Positions 4,309-5,447 of a stretch of DNA of 5,447 nt are shown here, piece after piece (the first letter of the stretch is position 1; each line of letters begins with the position of its first letter). The notes beneath the pieces are model-generated. The model was given only the letters and a program-made list of their open reading frames with translations, did no database searches and had not been told where the DNA came from. This DNA comes from Chthonomonadaceae bacterium (GTDB taxonomy: Bacteria; Armatimonadota; Chthonomonadetes; Chthonomonadales; Chthonomonadaceae), in NCBI GenBank assembly GCA_025355115.1, contig JANXLO010000208.1, positions 1-5,447 on the forward strand. Direction: 5' to 3'. A program made the translations under genes and the position numbers.

Positions 4309-5447
4309 TGGACGGCTTTTTGGTTGAACTCTTCGTTCGCGGGAGCGTTCTGTGCCTCATCACTGCTCTGGCATTGTGGGGCTGTCGCCGTACCGCAGCT
4401 TCTTGCCGGCACCTGCTGTGCGTCGTGGCACTCTGCAACCTGCTCGTCCTGCCCCTGGCGAAACGACTGCAGCCCCCTGTTCCGCTGCTGAATTCCACTC
4501 CAATCGCGGCCTCAGAACAAGCGATTGCCTCCCCAGAATCGACGGAGCCGACCGGTGCAAGCACGCCAAGATCAAGGATTTCCACAGTGGCCGGGCTGCC
4601 TCAAGCTCGGCCTTCAGAGCCGATGCCTTCCGCAAGTATCACGGCCACTGTCCCTGTCATTCATCGATCACCTGTTATCGAGCCTGCTCTCCGTCATGGA
4701 AAACCTATTAGCGTTTTCGCCGTTCTACTGGTGATCTGGGGGCTGGGAACTGCCGCCCTGCTGATTCGCCTGGCAGTGGCGTTGCTTCGTCTGCGCCGAC
4801 TGGAGGCCGAGAGCCGGAAAGAGATGCTTGGCAGTGTGCCTGTACTTGTCAGCGAGCGCGTCAAGACTCCCCTTACGTGGGGGATGCGCAGGAGTATCAT
4901 ACTATTGCCTGCCTCACTGTTTACCGGTGACCCTGCCATCTGCGAGAGCGCACTCCGGCACGAGCAGGCCCATGTGGTGAGGCGAGACTGGCTCTGGAAT
5001 TTGCTGGCCGAGACCGTCTGTGCGCTCTGCTGGTTTCAGCCCGGCGCGTGGTGGCTGCGCCGCCGAATGCGGCTGGAGAGCGAGCGCGCCTGCGATGATC
5101 GAGTGCTGCTCTCTGGCATCGCCGCGCCGGACTACGCGGCGCATCTGCTGTCGATAGTGCGATCCGTCAGCAGGAGTGAAGTCGCTCCCGCAATGGCGCA
5201 GTGCGGAGGAATGGAGGAGCGAATAAGACATATCCTGGACACAAAGAAAATGCGCAAGGCCAACCGTGGCTGGCTGATCCTCGCTGCGCCGATGGGGCTT
5301 ATGATGCTCTCCCTGGCCGCGTTGCGCCTCTCTGAGAGGCCAGCGGAAGCGAGGGATTTGGCCAAGCGTGATTCAGCAATCCTGAGAGACAGTAGCTTGG
5401 CTCTGTCGTCAAAGCCCTCGAATTCGCCACTCGCGCCTGAGGACACT
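4308..5447 (+). CDS. M56-family (BlaR1-like) membrane metallopeptidase, C-terminus beyond window
   Basis: The frame is open from ATG 4308 to the window end, giving 380 residues without a stop. AGGGG (4296-4300) lies 7 bases upstream, and the ATG overlaps the BlaI stop. Hydrophobic segments are seen at about 7-25, 36-50, 134-160 and 322-340, with a weaker one at 228-248. Residues 53-130 form a long Ser/Pro/Thr-rich linker. The peptidase region has PLTWGMRRSIILLP (188-201), the zinc motif HEQAH (218-222, HExxH), DWLWN, WFQPGAWWLRRRMRLE and ESERACDDRVL, whose Glu258 is the likely third zinc ligand. The DYAAHLLSIV helix (275-284) is also usual. In BlaR1 such a protein senses a signal and triggers BlaI inactivation. 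After the last membrane segment only about 40 low-complexity, charged and Ser-rich residues are visible, so any sensor domain lies outside. Penicillin-binding sensing cannot be claimed. Confidence 0.9.
   Translation, partial: MDGFLVELFVRGSVLCLITALALWGCRRTAASCRHLLCVVALCNLLVLPLAKRLQPPVPLLNSTPIAASEQAIASPESTEPTGASTPRSRISTVAGLPQARPSEPMPSASITATVPVIHRSPVIEPALRHGKPISVFAVLLVIWGLGTAALLIRLAVALLRLRRLEAESRKEMLGSVPVLVSERVKTPLTWGMRRSIILLPASLFTGDPAICESALRHEQAHVVRRDWLWNLLAETVCALCWFQPGAWWLRRRMRLESERACDDRVLLSGIAAPDYAAHLLSIVRSVSRSEVAPAMAQCGGMEERIRHILDTKKMRKANRGWLILAAPMGLMMLSLAALRLSERPAEARDLAKRDSAILRDSSLALSSKPSNSPLAPEDT

Noticed and set aside
4352..4711. Alternative plus-strand frame inside the M56 gene
   Set aside because: The frame from 4308 carries the membrane segments and the HEQAH zinc site and stays open to the window end; this one is an overlapping shadow.
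3922..5447. Calling the pair a beta-lactam resistance operon (blaI-blaR1)
   Set aside because: No beta-lactamase gene or penicillin-sensing domain is visible in the window, and BlaI/M56 pairs commonly control other functions.

Overview
The window looks like chromosomal DNA from a GC-rich, soil-type bacterium. The combination of a BlaI/M56 regulator pair, an isolated protein-kinase fragment and a levanase-like GH32 enzyme fits Acidobacteriota (Terriglobales-like) best. This assignment is an inference from gene content and style; there is no rRNA or other taxonomic marker. No tRNA, rRNA, CRISPR array, insertion sequence or phage gene is visible.

Layout, left to right. (1) 1-1126, minus strand: an aldo/keto reductase gene is followed after 10 bases by the start of a membrane-anchored or exported thioredoxin-fold protein with a CGWC motif, cut by the window's left edge. 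The two probably share one transcript. (2) About 1286-1599, plus strand: a gene graveyard. The ATP-binding lobe of a Ser/Thr protein kinase stops abruptly at about 1501. In another frame it runs directly into what looks like the last ~30 residues of a PIN-domain (VapC-type) protein. This suggests an old deletion that joined two genes. (3) 1609-2244, minus strand: a short AlkZ/YcaQ-related protein, convergent with the PIN remnant. (4) 2430-3812, plus strand: a complete GH32 fructan/sucrose hydrolase without a signal peptide. It has a good sigma-70-type promoter (2286-2315) and a leader of about 108 bases, and a perfect 12-bp hairpin follows its stop codon. (5) 3922-5447, plus strand: a BlaI/MecI-type repressor overlaps (TAATG) an M56/BlaR1-type membrane metallopeptidase that runs off the right edge. 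Their promoter (3862-3890) is overlapped by a perfect 10-bp inverted repeat (3878-3901), the likely BlaI operator.

How the parts work together: BlaI and the M56 peptidase form a plausible self-contained sense-and-derepress switch. BlaI would sit on the palindrome and block the promoter, and the activated membrane peptidase would cause BlaI to be inactivated. No beta-lactamase or other target gene lies in the window. The other genes are single metabolic or repair functions with no clear link to each other. I found no convincing evidence for a wholly new system. The most unusual points are the kinase/PIN junction and the operator architecture.
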